A stretch of 64,000 bases of DNA, from assembly GCA_012934845.2 (NCBI GenBank), contig WNNJ02000599.1, positions 124,001 through 188,000 on the forward strand, read 5' to 3'. Shown piece by piece: positions 1 through 12,139 of the stretch. Positions within the stretch are counted from its first letter, which is position 1. The number at the start of each line of letters is the position of its first letter. Under the pieces are notes generated by a model. That model had not been told where the DNA came from, made no database searches, and was given only the letters and a program-made list of their open reading frames with translations. A program made the translations under genes and the position numbers. Source of the DNA: Pomphorhynchus laevis. Taxonomy: Eukaryota; Acanthocephala; Palaeacanthocephala; Echinorhynchida; Pomphorhynchidae.

Positions 1-1390
1 CGCATAAATTGTATAGTCACGTAGTATATTGTTCCACTTGAAGGTTGTTGGAGAGCGGTAATCGCGATATCGACTTCATTAGAGAACAAAACAAAATTAA
101 ACAAATACATTGCGACGGATTGCAGTTGTAAGTTAATTTGAGTTTTTTATTTTTTTATATTTTTTACTAACAGTAAATATTACGAATATCACAATATATT
201 TTTACCTACACGAACAGTAAGTCCTACGATTACCACTCTTTGACGATGTTAATTTGCTTAAAATTTTTACAACAATGTAAAATTTTTAAATGTTAATTTT
301 TGTAAATTCTTCATTTGAAAAATAAAATGAAAACTGTGATATATCATAAATGAATAATTTAAAATTATAATATTACAAATAAAAAAGATATTTTATGATT
401 TATATATATTTATGTATCACAAATTTTTAATATTGCTATATTACTAATACAAATTAGTCTTTATAATACAAATTTTCAAATTGTATAAAATTTAAAAGAA
501 AACTAGTCTAGCTAGAAGGATAATAAAATAAAAAACAAATAACAAAATTATTCAAAATACAACGAAAATAATAAAACTTGCAATTATTTTTGTTCGTCAA
601 AAAATAATTTTTTTACAAAATAAAAATTTATTAAATTTTTATTAAGTGAAATTTATTAAATTATATTAATTTTATTTATTCCAATTATAATTAATTAAAA
701 AAAATAAAAATTAAAAAATATTTTTTTCTATTTAAACTAAAATGTTAAATTAATTAAATTTGAACTAAATTAAACTTAAACTAAATAGTTTAGTTTAAAA
801 TTTAATTATGAACTTATTTGTATTTATTATTTGTACTTTAATAAACTAAAGTACAAATTAATAATCAAGTAAACTGATTATTAAACAAGTAAGTAATTTA
901 AAATAGTGAAATAGTGAAAAGTTCCGATAGTGAAACGTTATATTTATTGAAAGGGCCAATTATAATATACATATTAATATATTAATATAAAATTTAAAAG
1001 AAAACTAGAATCTTAAAAAAACAAAATCAAAATAAAAAACAAATAACAAAATTATTCAAAATACAACGAAAATAATAAAATTCGAAATTTGAAATGAATA
1101 TTTGTTCTTCAAAAATAATTATTTTTATTTTTAATTTTATTTATCATTTTTATGATAAAAATAATTTAAATGTCGATTATTACGTTATAAATAATTATTA
1201 ATAATTATTATTTAATAATAATTATTTAACATTTTTATTTGTGAATTGTATTAGGGCCAAACCCAGCCAAAAAACGTTAACAACGTTTAAAATTTTGTTA
1301 TCAATATTTCTTATTATTTTTATTTATTATTTTTAATTATTGATAGCATTGATATTAATATATCAATGTTAATAATTATTTATTTTTCTT
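1..1390. other. AT-rich non-coding stretch
   Basis: No open frame, RNA gene or recognisable domain is visible. The sequence is dominated by A/T runs and short inverted AATTATTA-type blocks. The only structure seen is a direct repeat pair listed separately (484-610 and 986-1120). Confidence 0.6.
484..1120. repeat. Direct repeat pair, about 120 bp, copies about 500 bp apart
   Basis: A block containing AAAATTTAAAAGAAAACTAG followed by ACAAATAACAAAATTATTC and ACAACGAAAATAATAAAA occurs at about 484-610 and again at about 986-1120. The order of these segments is the same in both copies, with an extra short insertion in the second. The family is not recognised. Confidence 0.6.
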
Positions 1391-1430
1391 AATGCTAAGC
1401 CTCCTCTGCATCCAGGAGTGGGAGGGATAT

Positions 1431-1487
1431 GAGACTGATGAGTCATTGAGATGACGAAACGGCATTTAGCAGTGTTCTTCGTCTTTC
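1431..1487 (+). ncRNA. Hammerhead ribozyme-like motif
   Basis: The catalytic core CTGATGA starts at 1435 and is followed by a perfect 5-bp stem II (GTCAT/ATGAC, loop TGAG) and then GAAAC at 1456. A candidate cleavage triplet GTC lies at 1481-1483. A short stem III (ACGG with the TCGT just before the cleavage site, one G-U pair) and a stem I of GAGA (1431-1434) with TTTC (1484-1487) complete a type I hammerhead. The core and stem II are convincing; stems I and III are short. The upstream CCTCC and GGAGG blocks (about 1401-1425) could form an accessory hairpin. Cleavage activity is inference. Confidence 0.5.
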
Positions 1488-1937
1488 TTTTGCGTCGGGC
1501 TTATCTGATTACAATTATTTATTATTTTTAATTATTGATAACATTGATTAATATTATTTATTAATATATATTACATAAAAAGCCGATAGTGAAAGTGATA
1601 AATGCTGCTTTTATTCAGATTATGTTGGTAACTAAAGAGAATTAAATTAACATTTGTACTAAGCTAAAATAAATAAATTATAATAAATGTAATATTTTTG
1701 GATATATTACAGTATCGGTATTTGTTTGCAAATAGTTAATGAGACTATATATTTAGCCAAATAGTTTTTGTACATAGTCAACTCATGGAATTAGACATTT
1801 CTAATTTTATTGATTATTTTTTCAAAACTAATTTAAATTTATAAATTTTTATTTGATCTTATAATTGTAAAATGTAGTTGCGATAAAATTAGTATAGCTA
1901 GAAGGCATGAACACTACTGTCATGACCTGATTTCAGC
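1488..1937. other. AT-rich non-coding stretch
   Basis: No supported gene or repeat was seen between the hammerhead-like motif and the short open frame at 1938. Confidence 0.5.
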
Positions 1938-2216
1938 ATGAATGCTGAGTTTCCCTTCTGCAACACACAACTTAGGCGTTGTGCGAAATGCGTGATGTCT
2001 CAAGGATCATTTGTTGCCGAGATCAGTATTCTCCCAGATTTTTCACAAGAAAACATTGATGCTTGGTTCGACAGCGTCAAGATTCTCGATTGCCAGCTGA
2101 AGGAAGGTGTGGAGGAACGAGTCCAATATATTTATTTATTTTTTAGTCCAATATATTTATTTCCAATGTATATAGTCCATGTATATAAACATGGAGGCAA
2201 TTTTTATCCCATGTGA
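1938..2216 (+). pseudogene. Short open frame, possible fossil of an LTR-element Gag
   Basis: A 92-codon open frame. Its middle part reads like the Gag N-terminal region of Ty3/Gypsy elements (an ENIDAWFDSVKIL segment resembling the common WF-x-x-V motif). The match is short and nothing around it adds support. It is listed only as a possible eroded relic; it could equally be a chance open frame. Confidence 0.2.
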
Positions 2217-3386
2217 TTATTATAGCGCCGTCTGGTCTATTTTCATTGTCTCTGCACAATCCGACTGGCTCGAGACGGGACTGAACGCCAGCTGTGGTCA
2301 GAACTTTTCGAATGAGCGCGTTTAGAGCACTGTCTGTTTCACATTAAATATGAAATTTAAAATTAATCGACATTCAAATGAATGTCGATTTCAAATAAAA
2401 TATGTAAATTAGTGTCATTAATCTCGATAAAAATAATTGCTGCGCAGAATATTAAGCTTAAATTAAATCCAAAACTACAGAATAAGATTATTTCAATTCT
2501 TAAGAATTAAAAATAGTTTAAAAATTTTAATTATCATCAAATACAAGCCGGCTTTTGAATTAAAGGTTTCACCTTGTACTACCATTACAAATTAAATTTG
2601 AAGTCATAAAATCGTTAGATTAAATTTGTAATGCTAAAATAAGGGCTTTAATCTAAAATCCTTAACTTAAACTATGACAGCAACAGGCGTGTCGAATGAT
2701 AATCAACTAATAAAAGCGAAATGCAGATATTACATGTAGACATGTCGATATCAAACATGTAGATATCAAACATCTTAACATTTAGATATTAAATCAAATG
2801 TAGATTCACCAATTCTAAAATGTAGCGTTATAAATGGCATTGATCTCAATTTCAATCAGTTTTATTGTTCTATTTGTGTTAACAACTGTTTCATACATAT
2901 TTTAAATATAGTTTGTTGAAGATCTTAAATATTGAGATCTTTACTTCAAAATCTCGTAAAGAAACCAGTCAAATATTTGATTTACTAAATTCATAAGTTT
3001 TTTTTATCTTTACTGTGTAGTAAAGAAGGAAGTCCACAAATCAATAAATCAGCACAAATGCAGCACAATCGCAGATGTAACGATTACACTCTTGAAAATT
3101 GCGTTATAAATCCATCAAAATTGCGTTATTTTTAATACTCATTTAAGGAATCGATATTAGATAAGTTAGTACAAATATCAAAATTTTTAATTCGATTTTT
3201 TTAATGAAACATTTTATTTTAACAACACATGTACATTTTTAAGGTTACCCGCAAATAGGCCCTAATTTTACTGTCGAAAAACCTTTATTGTTTTGTCAGC
3301 TACCCACTCGCTTCACTAGTTTCAATGATATTGTCCCCAAATATTTGCTTCATTTTTAATGCGCTTTATTTAGAAAAGCAGAGAAG
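2217..3386. other. Non-coding stretch upstream of the small coiled-coil gene
   Basis: No coding region was recognised. It presumably holds the 5' flank and promoter of the gene that follows, but no clear core promoter motif could be singled out. Confidence 0.4.
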
Positions 3387-3805
3387 ATGCTACAACAGAG
3401 CGATTTGATTTACCGGGCATTTTCCTTCGTTGTACGTTTGCTGCTAGCTTTTTATAAATTAATATTCTTTTTGGTTTCAGACTATGCTATCGGACTCGCC
3501 TGACAAAGGTAAGAATTTAGAGTTTGCGGTTGTAATTTGGTTTCGATTTGTACATCACTTTTAACTTATTTACAGATGATACGGAAAGCGTAGAAATGCT
3601 AACTAACAATACAATAGATACAGTTGAATTGAATGAACAATTGAATGACATCTGGTTTGTTTAGAGTGTACATAACGCAGACAAATAATTTGATTTCAAT
3701 AGGTTAGAATTAAACGAGAAAAATAGAGCAGCAATGAGTAACTTAAAAGAATTAGAAAAAACTCTCGATTCCTTAAAACAGGACCTAGGCGATTTGATAT
3801 GTTGA
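3387..3805 (+). CDS. Small coiled-coil protein, possible bublin (UPF0184) homologue, three or four exons
   Basis: Three exons join with consistent phase: 3484-3508, 3576-3654 and 3703-3805, with introns of 67 and 48 bp bounded by GT and AG. They encode 68 residues ending in ...GDLIC. The translation has an acidic N-terminus (MLSDSPDKDDTESVEML) and then a charged heptad-like helix (about residues 25-65). The stretch EQLNDIWLELNEKN aligns without gaps to the bublin core DQINSCLDHLEEKN, with six identities plus D/E and I/L matches by eye. Bublin-family proteins are of similar size (83 residues in human). An upstream in-frame exon 3387-3431 with its own GT...AG intron (3432-3480) could add 16 residues, so the true start is open. 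The family call is tentative because short coiled coils match by chance. An AATAAA lies at about 4085. Confidence 0.5.
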
Positions 3806-4091
3806 TCTTTATGTTTGAAAAATTGGATTATTATAACCAATTGATGGTTAGCTGTAAAGTTATTGTAATTCCGAAATGTTCGACGCCTGATGTTAAGCTG
3901 TCTTATGTATTTAAAAATATTTACTGTTACAGAAACTATTTTGTAAATTGCTTATTTTAAAATAATCTCTAACCTGTTAAAAATTCTGGAAGAAAAAATA
4001 CTATCCGACATATTGAGTGGATATGTCATATATCAAGTGGATTTATTTGTGTTTAATGTGAATATTTCAAGATAGTAAATACGTAATAAAC
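3806..4091. other. 3' flank of the coiled-coil gene
   Basis: Non-coding. The candidate polyadenylation signal AATAAA at about 4085 lies at its end, just before the PLE-1-type leader repeat begins. Confidence 0.4.
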
Positions 4092-5231
4092 TAGGTTACT
4101 ATAGTATCATCAGAGAAAATTAATAAAATATATAAATCAACACAATGACATAAAAATTAATTTAAAATCATTAGCGGAAAATTTTTATAGTCAAATTTTA
4201 TCACGGGAAATGCGTAATTAGCATATATTTAGCCCCGATGCTAAGTTGGGTCGAAGAACAGGTACCTGATAGCATAGCAGCTCCTCCTGATGACCACTAA
4301 TTCTTATTCGTGTACATCGTCTGTTATTTACTAGTCAATTGTTGTATATAAGTTGTATATAAGGACATTTTTCAAAATGTCCTTACATTTTTCTGGCAGA
4401 TTATCTTATATAAAGATAAAAAATTTATGTTTCGATATATTATTTCAATATACATCGTCTGTTATTTATTATTCAATTCGTAAAAATTGATTTTGATTTT
4501 TAATTTTGATTTTAAATTTTAACTTAATAAATTGTATAAAATCTTAAAAATTATTTAATTATTCAATTATTTAATTATATAAATATAATAAATTTATAAA
4601 TTATAATTATATAAATTTAATATACTAAATTTATTTTTATATAATAATATAATTTATATTTCTTATATAATTTAATATTATAAATAAATATGATAAATAA
4701 AATATAAATTTTATAATAAAATTTATTTAAATTTTATTATATTTTTAATTTATATAATTTATTTATCATATTTATTTATTATTGATTAATTATTATTTAA
4801 TAAAAAAATTATTATTTATTTATTATTTAATTATGAGAATTTTCTTTAGCGTTATTTTTAATTTATAAATAATATAAAATACTTAGATTCAGTTAGCTGA
4901 TCATACATAATTTTAAATAAAATTTATTCGTTATTATGTACTTATATTTCATTTGAACTAAATTTATTGTAAATATACTAGATTTATTTTTGAATTATCA
5001 GACATTTTTACCAACTCTTTATAAGTTTGATCAATCTTCTAACATTTCAAACAAATCATTGTTTGGTCTCGAGTCGAGCTATCGAAATTTTTTAACTAGC
5101 ATAAAATAAGTGACGAAACCTGATAACATATCAGTTCTTCCCGATGACCTCTAATCCTTATACTGATACAATTTTATTTGTCAATTAATAAAAATTGACA
5201 TTTATTTTAAATATCAATTTTAAATTTTTGT
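4092..5231 (+). repeat. PLE-1-type leader (repeat A), two eroded partial copies with AT-rich filler
   Basis: From about 4092 the sequence matches the leader seen at 24990-25340: the AAATATATAAATCAACACAA block, then a GATGCTAAGTTGGGT segment, then GATAGCATAGCAG and CTCCTGATGACC. A second, shorter copy of the same leader lies at about 5060-5230 and runs directly into the truncated RLE-1 copy. Between them, 4330-5060 is AT-rich and carries the conserved repeat end (AGATTCAGTTAGCTGATC) at about 4886. No reading frame is present. Confidence 0.6.
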
Positions 5232-8117
5232 GCGAAAAAATCAAGCCCGTATGTGAATTGCAGAGCACCAGGCTGTCGTAATCGAATTTATAATATATTT
5301 CCCAATTCGGAGTCTATCAAAGTGAATTCCATCCGATGTCGAAATTCTACACAAACAGATCCGACTAGCATATTCAACGACCAAGTTCGTAAAGATAATA
5401 GTCAATTGATTACGAACAAAATCAGCCGGAGTTATATTTCATGCGTAGATTCAATAGATTCCTTATCATCATTTCGAAACAACGATGCAACAGCACAGGC
5501 AAGGGCAGTAAGTAATATAACAACACCCAGTATTTCTATTAAATACATATATTATAAGGTATGTAATTGGCGCCCCAACTTCATGCAACTTCCTATATGT
5601 ACGGCGAGTAACGAATTTATAGATATTCTTTCTTCTTATTACAATTTAATAGCAAATGACAAAGATGATGGCCAAATCTCATTGATGAAAGCAACGGTTT
5701 TCTCACAGTGTATCCTTCAAAAAATCCCAACGCGTAAGATCTCTTACACTAGAAAGACCATTGAACGTCGTTTAAAGAGTTGGAAAGCGGAAGACTTTAT
5801 AAGTGTATATGAAGAAGCATTGATGTTGCAGACAACATCACATTGCAATGTGAAAACAAAGATCGATTGGCATAAAAACTACATTCGGCTAATGGAGAAT
5901 GGATGTGTAGCTTCAGAAACCAGACTTCTAGAATTTAAAGACGATTCACCTATTCTTTCTCCCGATTCGAAAGTTGGTACAAATACTGCAATAGAGAAGC
6001 TAGCAGAATTACACCCTTACCCTGCTGAAATAGATCAGAGCGCTATTCTATAGGATTTTGTTGAGGGAGTAACTAGTCATCATCCAGTCATATTTTATTC
6101 TATAGACGCAGACGAAATAATAGCAGCAGCAAGGAGAACACAAGGAGGCGCTGGACTTTCAGGCTTTAATGCAATAACCTGGAAGAGAATGTTAACTGGA
6201 TTCGATATTCAATCTAAGAAGTTGGCAACATCACTATCGGAATTTGCAATACGATTAGCTTCAGAGCATATCCATCCTAACAGTTTGCGTGCGTTTGTAA
6301 CGAGTAGTCTTATAGCTTTAAAAAAAGACTGCAGGTATACGACCAATTGGCGTGGGACAAGTGGAATGACGGATAATTAGCAAAGTCGTTTTAGGAAAAA
6401 TTAGAAACCATATTCAGGATGTAATGGGAACTGTGCAATTGTGCGCATCACAGAGAAGCGGAATAGAATTCGCTGTTCATTCCTTATCAGATTCCTTTCA
6501 CTCTAGAGGTTACTTTGGCTTACTGGCCGTGGATGCAACAAACGCTTTTAATTCCGTAAATCGAGTCTAACATTAGAAAACATAAAATTCATTTGTCCGT
6601 CTCTAGAAACAATACTAGTGAACTTGTACGTAAAGTCATCAACAATGTTTACTGGTAGTGATCCGATATTTTCAAAAGAGGGTTTAACTCAATGTGACCC
6701 TCTGGCCATGGCTGCATTTGCCGTTTCGACTCTACCACTTATCCTACATATTCAAAAACGTTTACCATCAGTAATTCAACTATGGTACGCAGACTACACA
6801 AGGAACATGAATTCGACACTAGCAACTTCACTGGCTGTACAATAAGTGAACGTGCTATCGAAGTACTCGGAACTCCCATTGGAGCAGAAACTGATGTTTT
6901 GGATATTATAAAAAACAGGGTAACATCCTGGGCATCCACACTTAAGAGATTAGTTGAAGTTAGTAAAATTGATTGACAGACTGCTTATTCCGGCTTAATA
7001 CACTCTGTGCAATGGAAATGGATATATACTTACAGAACAGCACCAATGTGCACGGATGTCGCTAGATGTCTGAAAAACCTATTGTATAGCGGTTTTATTG
7101 AGTCAATCACACAAGCGAAAATTGAACAAGCACATAAAGAATTATTAACTCTACCGTTCAAGTTAGGGGGCATTGGGTTAGTTGATCCGGAATACATCGC
7201 TGACTTGGAGTACGATTGTTCTCGTAGAATGTACGAAACCTATCGAGACGGATATACGGGAGAAAACCTGAGGGATGTTCAAACTCAAATAGCTAGAAAC
7301 ATTTCGTACATGAGATTAAACGTAGCCAAATCGAGGAAAGAATTAATACTAAAATCTCTACCAGCGGATTACTTTAAGATATTGGCACATGCTAGTTACA
7401 AGGGAGTTTCATCGTGGCTATCTTCCCTACCTCTACGTCACGAGGGGTTTCGGCTTACAAACAATGAGTTTAGCGATGTATTAACAGGTAGCTATGGATG
7501 GTCTTTGCGAGCATTAGAAAAAAAATGTATATGTTATTCAGAAATGACTATCAATCGTGCATTTTCGTGCAAGACTGGAGCGTTACCATCCATCAGCCAT
7601 AATGAAGTAAGGGATATATTTTCTCGCATCTGATTATCGTTTTAATAACAATAGCACAAGCGTATCGAAAGAAGCGCGTCTGGATGTTGTATGTAGTGGA
7701 CTATTCGGAAGCCGGTTTGATCGGACATTTTTGGATGTCGCGATATATAATGTGCATGCTCCCTCTAACTCCCGAACTGAGTGTAAGGCTGACTTTGAAT
7801 ACCATGAAAAACGGAAAATATCGAAGTATGGAGAGCGAATTTTAAGTTTAGAACATGCGCATTTCAGTCCGTTAATTTTTTCATCTTCAGGAGGATCAAG
7901 TCAGGAATCTAATAGGATAATGAAGCAAATAACCTCAAAATTAAGCTCAAAACGCGAACTCCCATATCCTCAAATAATAAAAAATATACGAGAGAAAATT
8001 TCATATGCCTTAGCTCGTGCTGCATCTGCCTGTTTAAGAGCGCCACGCTCTACATTTGGAAAACTTGTTCACGATCATTTTCGACCAACAGAAGAGATAG
8101 CCAATGTTTGCTTGTAA
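5232..8117 (+). mobile_element. 5'-truncated, eroded copy of the RLE-1 non-LTR retrotransposon
   Basis: Open frames 5253-6053, 6189-6380, 6618-6845, 7007-7633 and 7731-8117 match, in order, the intact 1063-codon ORF at 59201-56010. The copy starts inside the N-terminal Cys-rich segment, the usual sign of incomplete target-primed reverse transcription. It has several frame breaks, loses about 35 codons right after the YAD of the polymerase motif (near 6793), and has another deletion near 7632 that removes the link between the zinc-knuckle-like segment and the nuclease-like domain. It retains about 20 residues near 5390-5450 that the intact copy lacks. Its 3' end departs from the intact copy at about 8098 and carries no poly(A). 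Confidence 0.85.
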
Positions 8118-8258
8118 TAATTATTATTAGCCTTTGATTTTAAACTATGTCATTTGAAAAATAATAACAAGTTACTTATCTAATTTATTCGATGCTGTAT
8201 AATTTCAGTGTGGTATTTCTAAATTTTATCAATAGTTTATTTATAAATAATTATTGAA
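8118..8258. other. Short AT-rich spacer
   Basis: No feature was recognised. It forms the left flank of the palindromic repeat that follows. Confidence 0.4.
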
Positions 8259-8432
8259 GTTGGATCAAAAAAAGAGGATATTATTTTTGATATGATATTA
8301 GGCTAACTTCTATTAGCATCAACAGAAAATTACCAGAAAATGACATCTCAGAAAATGTAATTTTCTGAAGATGCTAAGAGAATTTAGTGAAATATCATAG
8401 CAAAAATAATTTACTCTTTTCTTTGATCCAGC
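8259..8432. repeat. MITE-like palindromic element, about 174 bp
   Basis: The ends GTTGGATCAAAAAAAGAG (8259) and CTCTTTTCTTTGATCCAGC (ending about 8432) are imperfect inverted repeats. The pairing continues inward for about 60 bp per arm through TATTATTTTTG, TATGATATT and TTAGCATC, leaving a loop of about 50 bp. No coding capacity is present. This layout suits a non-autonomous DNA transposon or fold-back element; the superfamily is unknown. AATAATTATT-type sequence lies on both sides and may contain the target duplication. Confidence 0.6.
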
Positions 8433-8734
8433 TCTAATAATTATTTATCAATAGTGGATCAGTATCAACTATTTAAAATAGTTTATTTATAAAAAATATG
8501 CCCATTTAATTTTTAATTTTTTAATATTTAATAATCAATCAGAAATAAAAGTCAAAAATATATTTAATATTTTGTCGTATCTGCCATCAATATTAGAAAA
8601 ATCACGAAATTTATTCTGATGATGCCGAGATAAGAATCGAAGAAATGCAAACGATATATTGGGTAGGACAATTTTCAAATGATTGTTACTTATTGAATGA
8701 ATGAAAATATCTTTATTATTAATTTACAAACAAG
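8433..8734. other. AT-rich spacer
   Basis: Nothing recognised. Confidence 0.4.
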
Positions 8735-10560
8735 AGCAACTATATACGTCGGCTATTGTTGACGCCGGCAACATCAGACGGTGAGCTAAAAGCATTGTGA
8801 TGGTAACTTCCTTTATGTGACAGACACGAGTAGAGAGTGGCGCATGGGATCTGGAGGTACCTGGAAGGTTCCTTCAGGATTTGAGGATATCTGTAAAGAT
8901 AAATCCCTACTCCTAAAGTCACCCCAAGCTGAAAAAGGTTGAAGAGATTGAGTTGATCCTTACCTTGAAGGTAAAGTGATCCCTCCAAAACTTTGTCAAA
9001 GCCTATGCTACAAATCCAACTTGATGCTCTCTCATTCCAGCAGACAAGCTTTTCCTTCTTGAATATCTTTTAAAAGGAAGACTGAGAAGGATTAAGACGA
9101 GGAATGCTTGCCCTATCTCTACTCAGCTGGAACCTATATCTAGAAATCCAGTATTCTTTTGAGAGGGACTGCCTGAGGGAGTCAGAGAGATTTTGGAAAG
9201 TTTAGCATTTTAGATGGGACCTTGAGTTTTGTCGGAATAAGATTGAATATACGACTTTCATAGGTAATCAAAAGGATCGCAGTAGCTTGCGAAGAGAGGT
9301 AGGAATTAAACTGAGTCAGACTTGCATTTCTTACAACAGAGAAGTGTTGGATGGCTGCTTGTATCAAAGGTGAACCTCCTCCTCAGCAACGTATCTTCCT
9401 CTAACCGCAGGGAAGTAGGTCATGCGAGGTGGACAGTTGTTGGCACGAGTGACTGTTCAATACAGAAGGGCTTTGACTGACACTTATCATGTAGCAATAT
9501 TATGTCGAGTAGAGACTTAATTGTTGTTCAATGAAATGTGAAGGACGGTGGTTTGTGAATAAGATATTCGTCCCTAACTCTGTGGAGTGCTGAATTAATC
9601 CAACGACCAGTTCTCTCGTTGAATTCACTAAGTATCATGTCATAACCGCTACCCAATATACGATATAGGAGGTCATAGTTCTTGTGAATCTCCGTCGATC
9701 GAATATATATTGGCTATGCTGATACGTTTACCGTTATTCCATAGTGTTACCACTAAATAAGACAGGGCAGGACAAGTAAAGTTCGATATTAGGAAAGATC
9801 TTAGGTGGCTCTTAGCTGAGGTAAGAAGACTTTAATAATAAGAGGAGTGAGAAGGGGTTATGTACGGACTTAAGTGTGCAGTTATGTGCTTTAGTATAAA
9901 TCGATAATGTCTTGGGAGACCGGATAGATCTCGTCTTCCAAAGGACTATGACGTCAGCATCTTGACCAGTTAAAAGGCTAAGGGCAGAAGCACATCCTGA
10001 GTCTTACTAAAGGATGCTCAGTTGAAAACGGTTCGGGACTACTTATTGCATGAAAAGTAGTGGATAAGCACTACCGGCGAGTACCACCCATGCAATCTGA
10101 AGTACTTTCCATTGCATGCGTGTTATTGGGTGAGCCAAACAACCCCTCTAGCTGGAACTAGATATGAGAAGGTTACCCTTCCCACTCTTCGCTCTTGCAG
10201 CGGAATTGTTTGACTCCCATTGCTGATATGAGGAAGGGAAGTTTATTATATTTCCAGTGCTGCGACACTCACTTGCCACTTTTACCTTTCTTGATCAGTT
10301 TGACAGAGTCAGAGTTGGCTGTAGCCCCACGTTACCCTAGCACACCATCCGTAATTGAGTCGACATAATTTATGGGAGGAATAGTTGCCATAGCATTCAC
10401 AAATCTTCCTCTAAGAACCTCAATTTGCTTGAGGCTTTCATTGTGTTTTTGGACAATCAGTTGAATAATTTCGTCTTTGGATATGAAGTAACAGGGAATT
10501 TTGAAGTAGCAATTGTGCCTCTTTAAGTAATTTTTGAAGACGGCACATTTCCTGGATCAC
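8735..10560 (-). mobile_element. Eroded copy of the Jockey-like LINE
   Basis: Minus-strand fragments match the element at 16.9-20.8 kb. Codons at 9367-9182 (FNSYLSSQATAIL, PTKLKV) match FNTYLSSQATAIL of its ORF2, and 8790-8750 matches its SPSDVAGINIS segment. The region is broken by stops and frameshifts throughout. It covers the endonuclease part and the start of the reverse transcriptase; the 3' half is absent. The part from about 9900 to 10560 is presumably ORF1 and 5' sequence but is too eroded to read. Confidence 0.75.
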
Positions 10561-10888
10561 CAAGGGTAGTTCAAGAAATGTACATTATAAGAATGAAAAA
10601 ATTCATCAAATTGCTTTAAAATTAACAGATAAATAATAAAAATCGTAAATTATTTGTTTGTGTAAATAATAAATTTGTATTTGTTATTTGATTACACAAA
10701 TAGAGCAAATTATTATTTTATAATTTAAATTACAATCATAATAACGTTTACAATCTTATTGAAGATAGATAATATGTAGTTGCTAAAACAATATAGTCGA
10801 GTTATAATGTTCTTGACAGTGAAACTTTTGATTTAGAATAAAAACATTTGTTGGGTTTATGTACACATCACATACTAAACAGTTTTAA
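10561..10888. other. 3' flank of SNRNP40
   Basis: AT-rich sequence downstream of the SNRNP40 stop codon on the minus strand. It presumably contains the 3' UTR. No canonical AATAAA was found on the minus strand close to the stop. Confidence 0.4.
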
Positions 10889-10938
10889 TCATTCTATTTC
10901 GCCAATGTATACAGTTTTGTCACTCGACGCGGATACCA
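10889..10938 (-). CDS. SNRNP40: SNRNP40 exon 8 (last)
   Basis: Encodes VSASSDKTVYIGEIE and stop, the end of the last WD40 blade. The acceptor TTTTTAG precedes it; the 46-bp intron 10939-10984 separates it from exon 7. Confidence 0.93.
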
Positions 10939-12078
10939 CTAAAAACAAATTGCTTATACATCGAATTTTCAAGAGAAAACTTACAAATTGGCTCGTTTGG
11001 ATGGAAATCGGCTTCATTTACACTGCCTGTGTGACCCGGAAGTTTGTATAGCAATTGTTTATTGCTTACTAACCAGACATGCACATATCGGTCAGAACTG
11101 CCTGCAGTGATTCGGGATTCATCATGGGACCAATGCACACGTAAAAGATTCTAAAATCAATCGATCGCAATAAGTACTGCAATAAATGCTGTCAATGTTC
11201 AGACTTAATAATTAAATATAATTTACTGACGCGTCAATAAAACATATTTTAAGTGATTTCAACGTATCGCTAGATAATAATTATTAATTGAATAAAAATA
11301 AATATAAATTTTATATTAAAAATATAAATTGGAAAATAATTAAAATATTAATATTTTTGGTTGACAAGTCCATTGGATATAAGATTAAAACGATGGCGTT
11401 GAAGAAGTATGCGTGCTGCAAAGCAAAGAAAGCGATGGAAGTACAAAATAATGGAATACAAATATAATGGAAATATTATGATTTACTGATGTTTCAGCTT
11501 ACCGCTTTTTTGAAATAATGTTTACTATAACTATATATTATATTAATATATATTATATTTTTTATATAAATATTTAAAATATTAAAATATTAATTTTATC
11601 TTTTATATAATTTTTAATTACAAAAATTAAACATGGGCGTAATGTAATACACATAGGTAATGTAACGCTAGGCGTCTGTGGTAATACGGCGCATCCGAGG
11701 TTGGGCTTCCAGAACGTAATGCTATTTTATGCTTTTAAAAAATTACAAGTTTTAGACCTTTTTCCTGTTCGTGTTGTAAGTAAAAGTTGACATAATTTCT
11801 TTCAGATGAATTAAGCTTAACCACTTGCAGTATAACATCTGTAATAAAAATCACTTCTAAAAATCAATCATAAGTTTTCAATATTAAATATATTCTTTAT
11901 ATGCAATTAGCGAATTAATAATCGGACAGCTACATTTATATAATTTTTAAATTCAAAATAAATGTACAAATAGCTAATGGTGATGTACTTTTTAATGTAT
12001 CTACACGCACGTGAATTTATCAATTAATTTATTAATTTATTGATATTTGCCTGTTAATACAGATTTAGCGAATGTGAA

Positions 12079-12139
<61 letters not shown>

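Noticed and set aside
1938-2216. A host protein-coding gene
   Set aside because: The open frame is short, ends in low-complexity codons and resembles a retroelement Gag at best.
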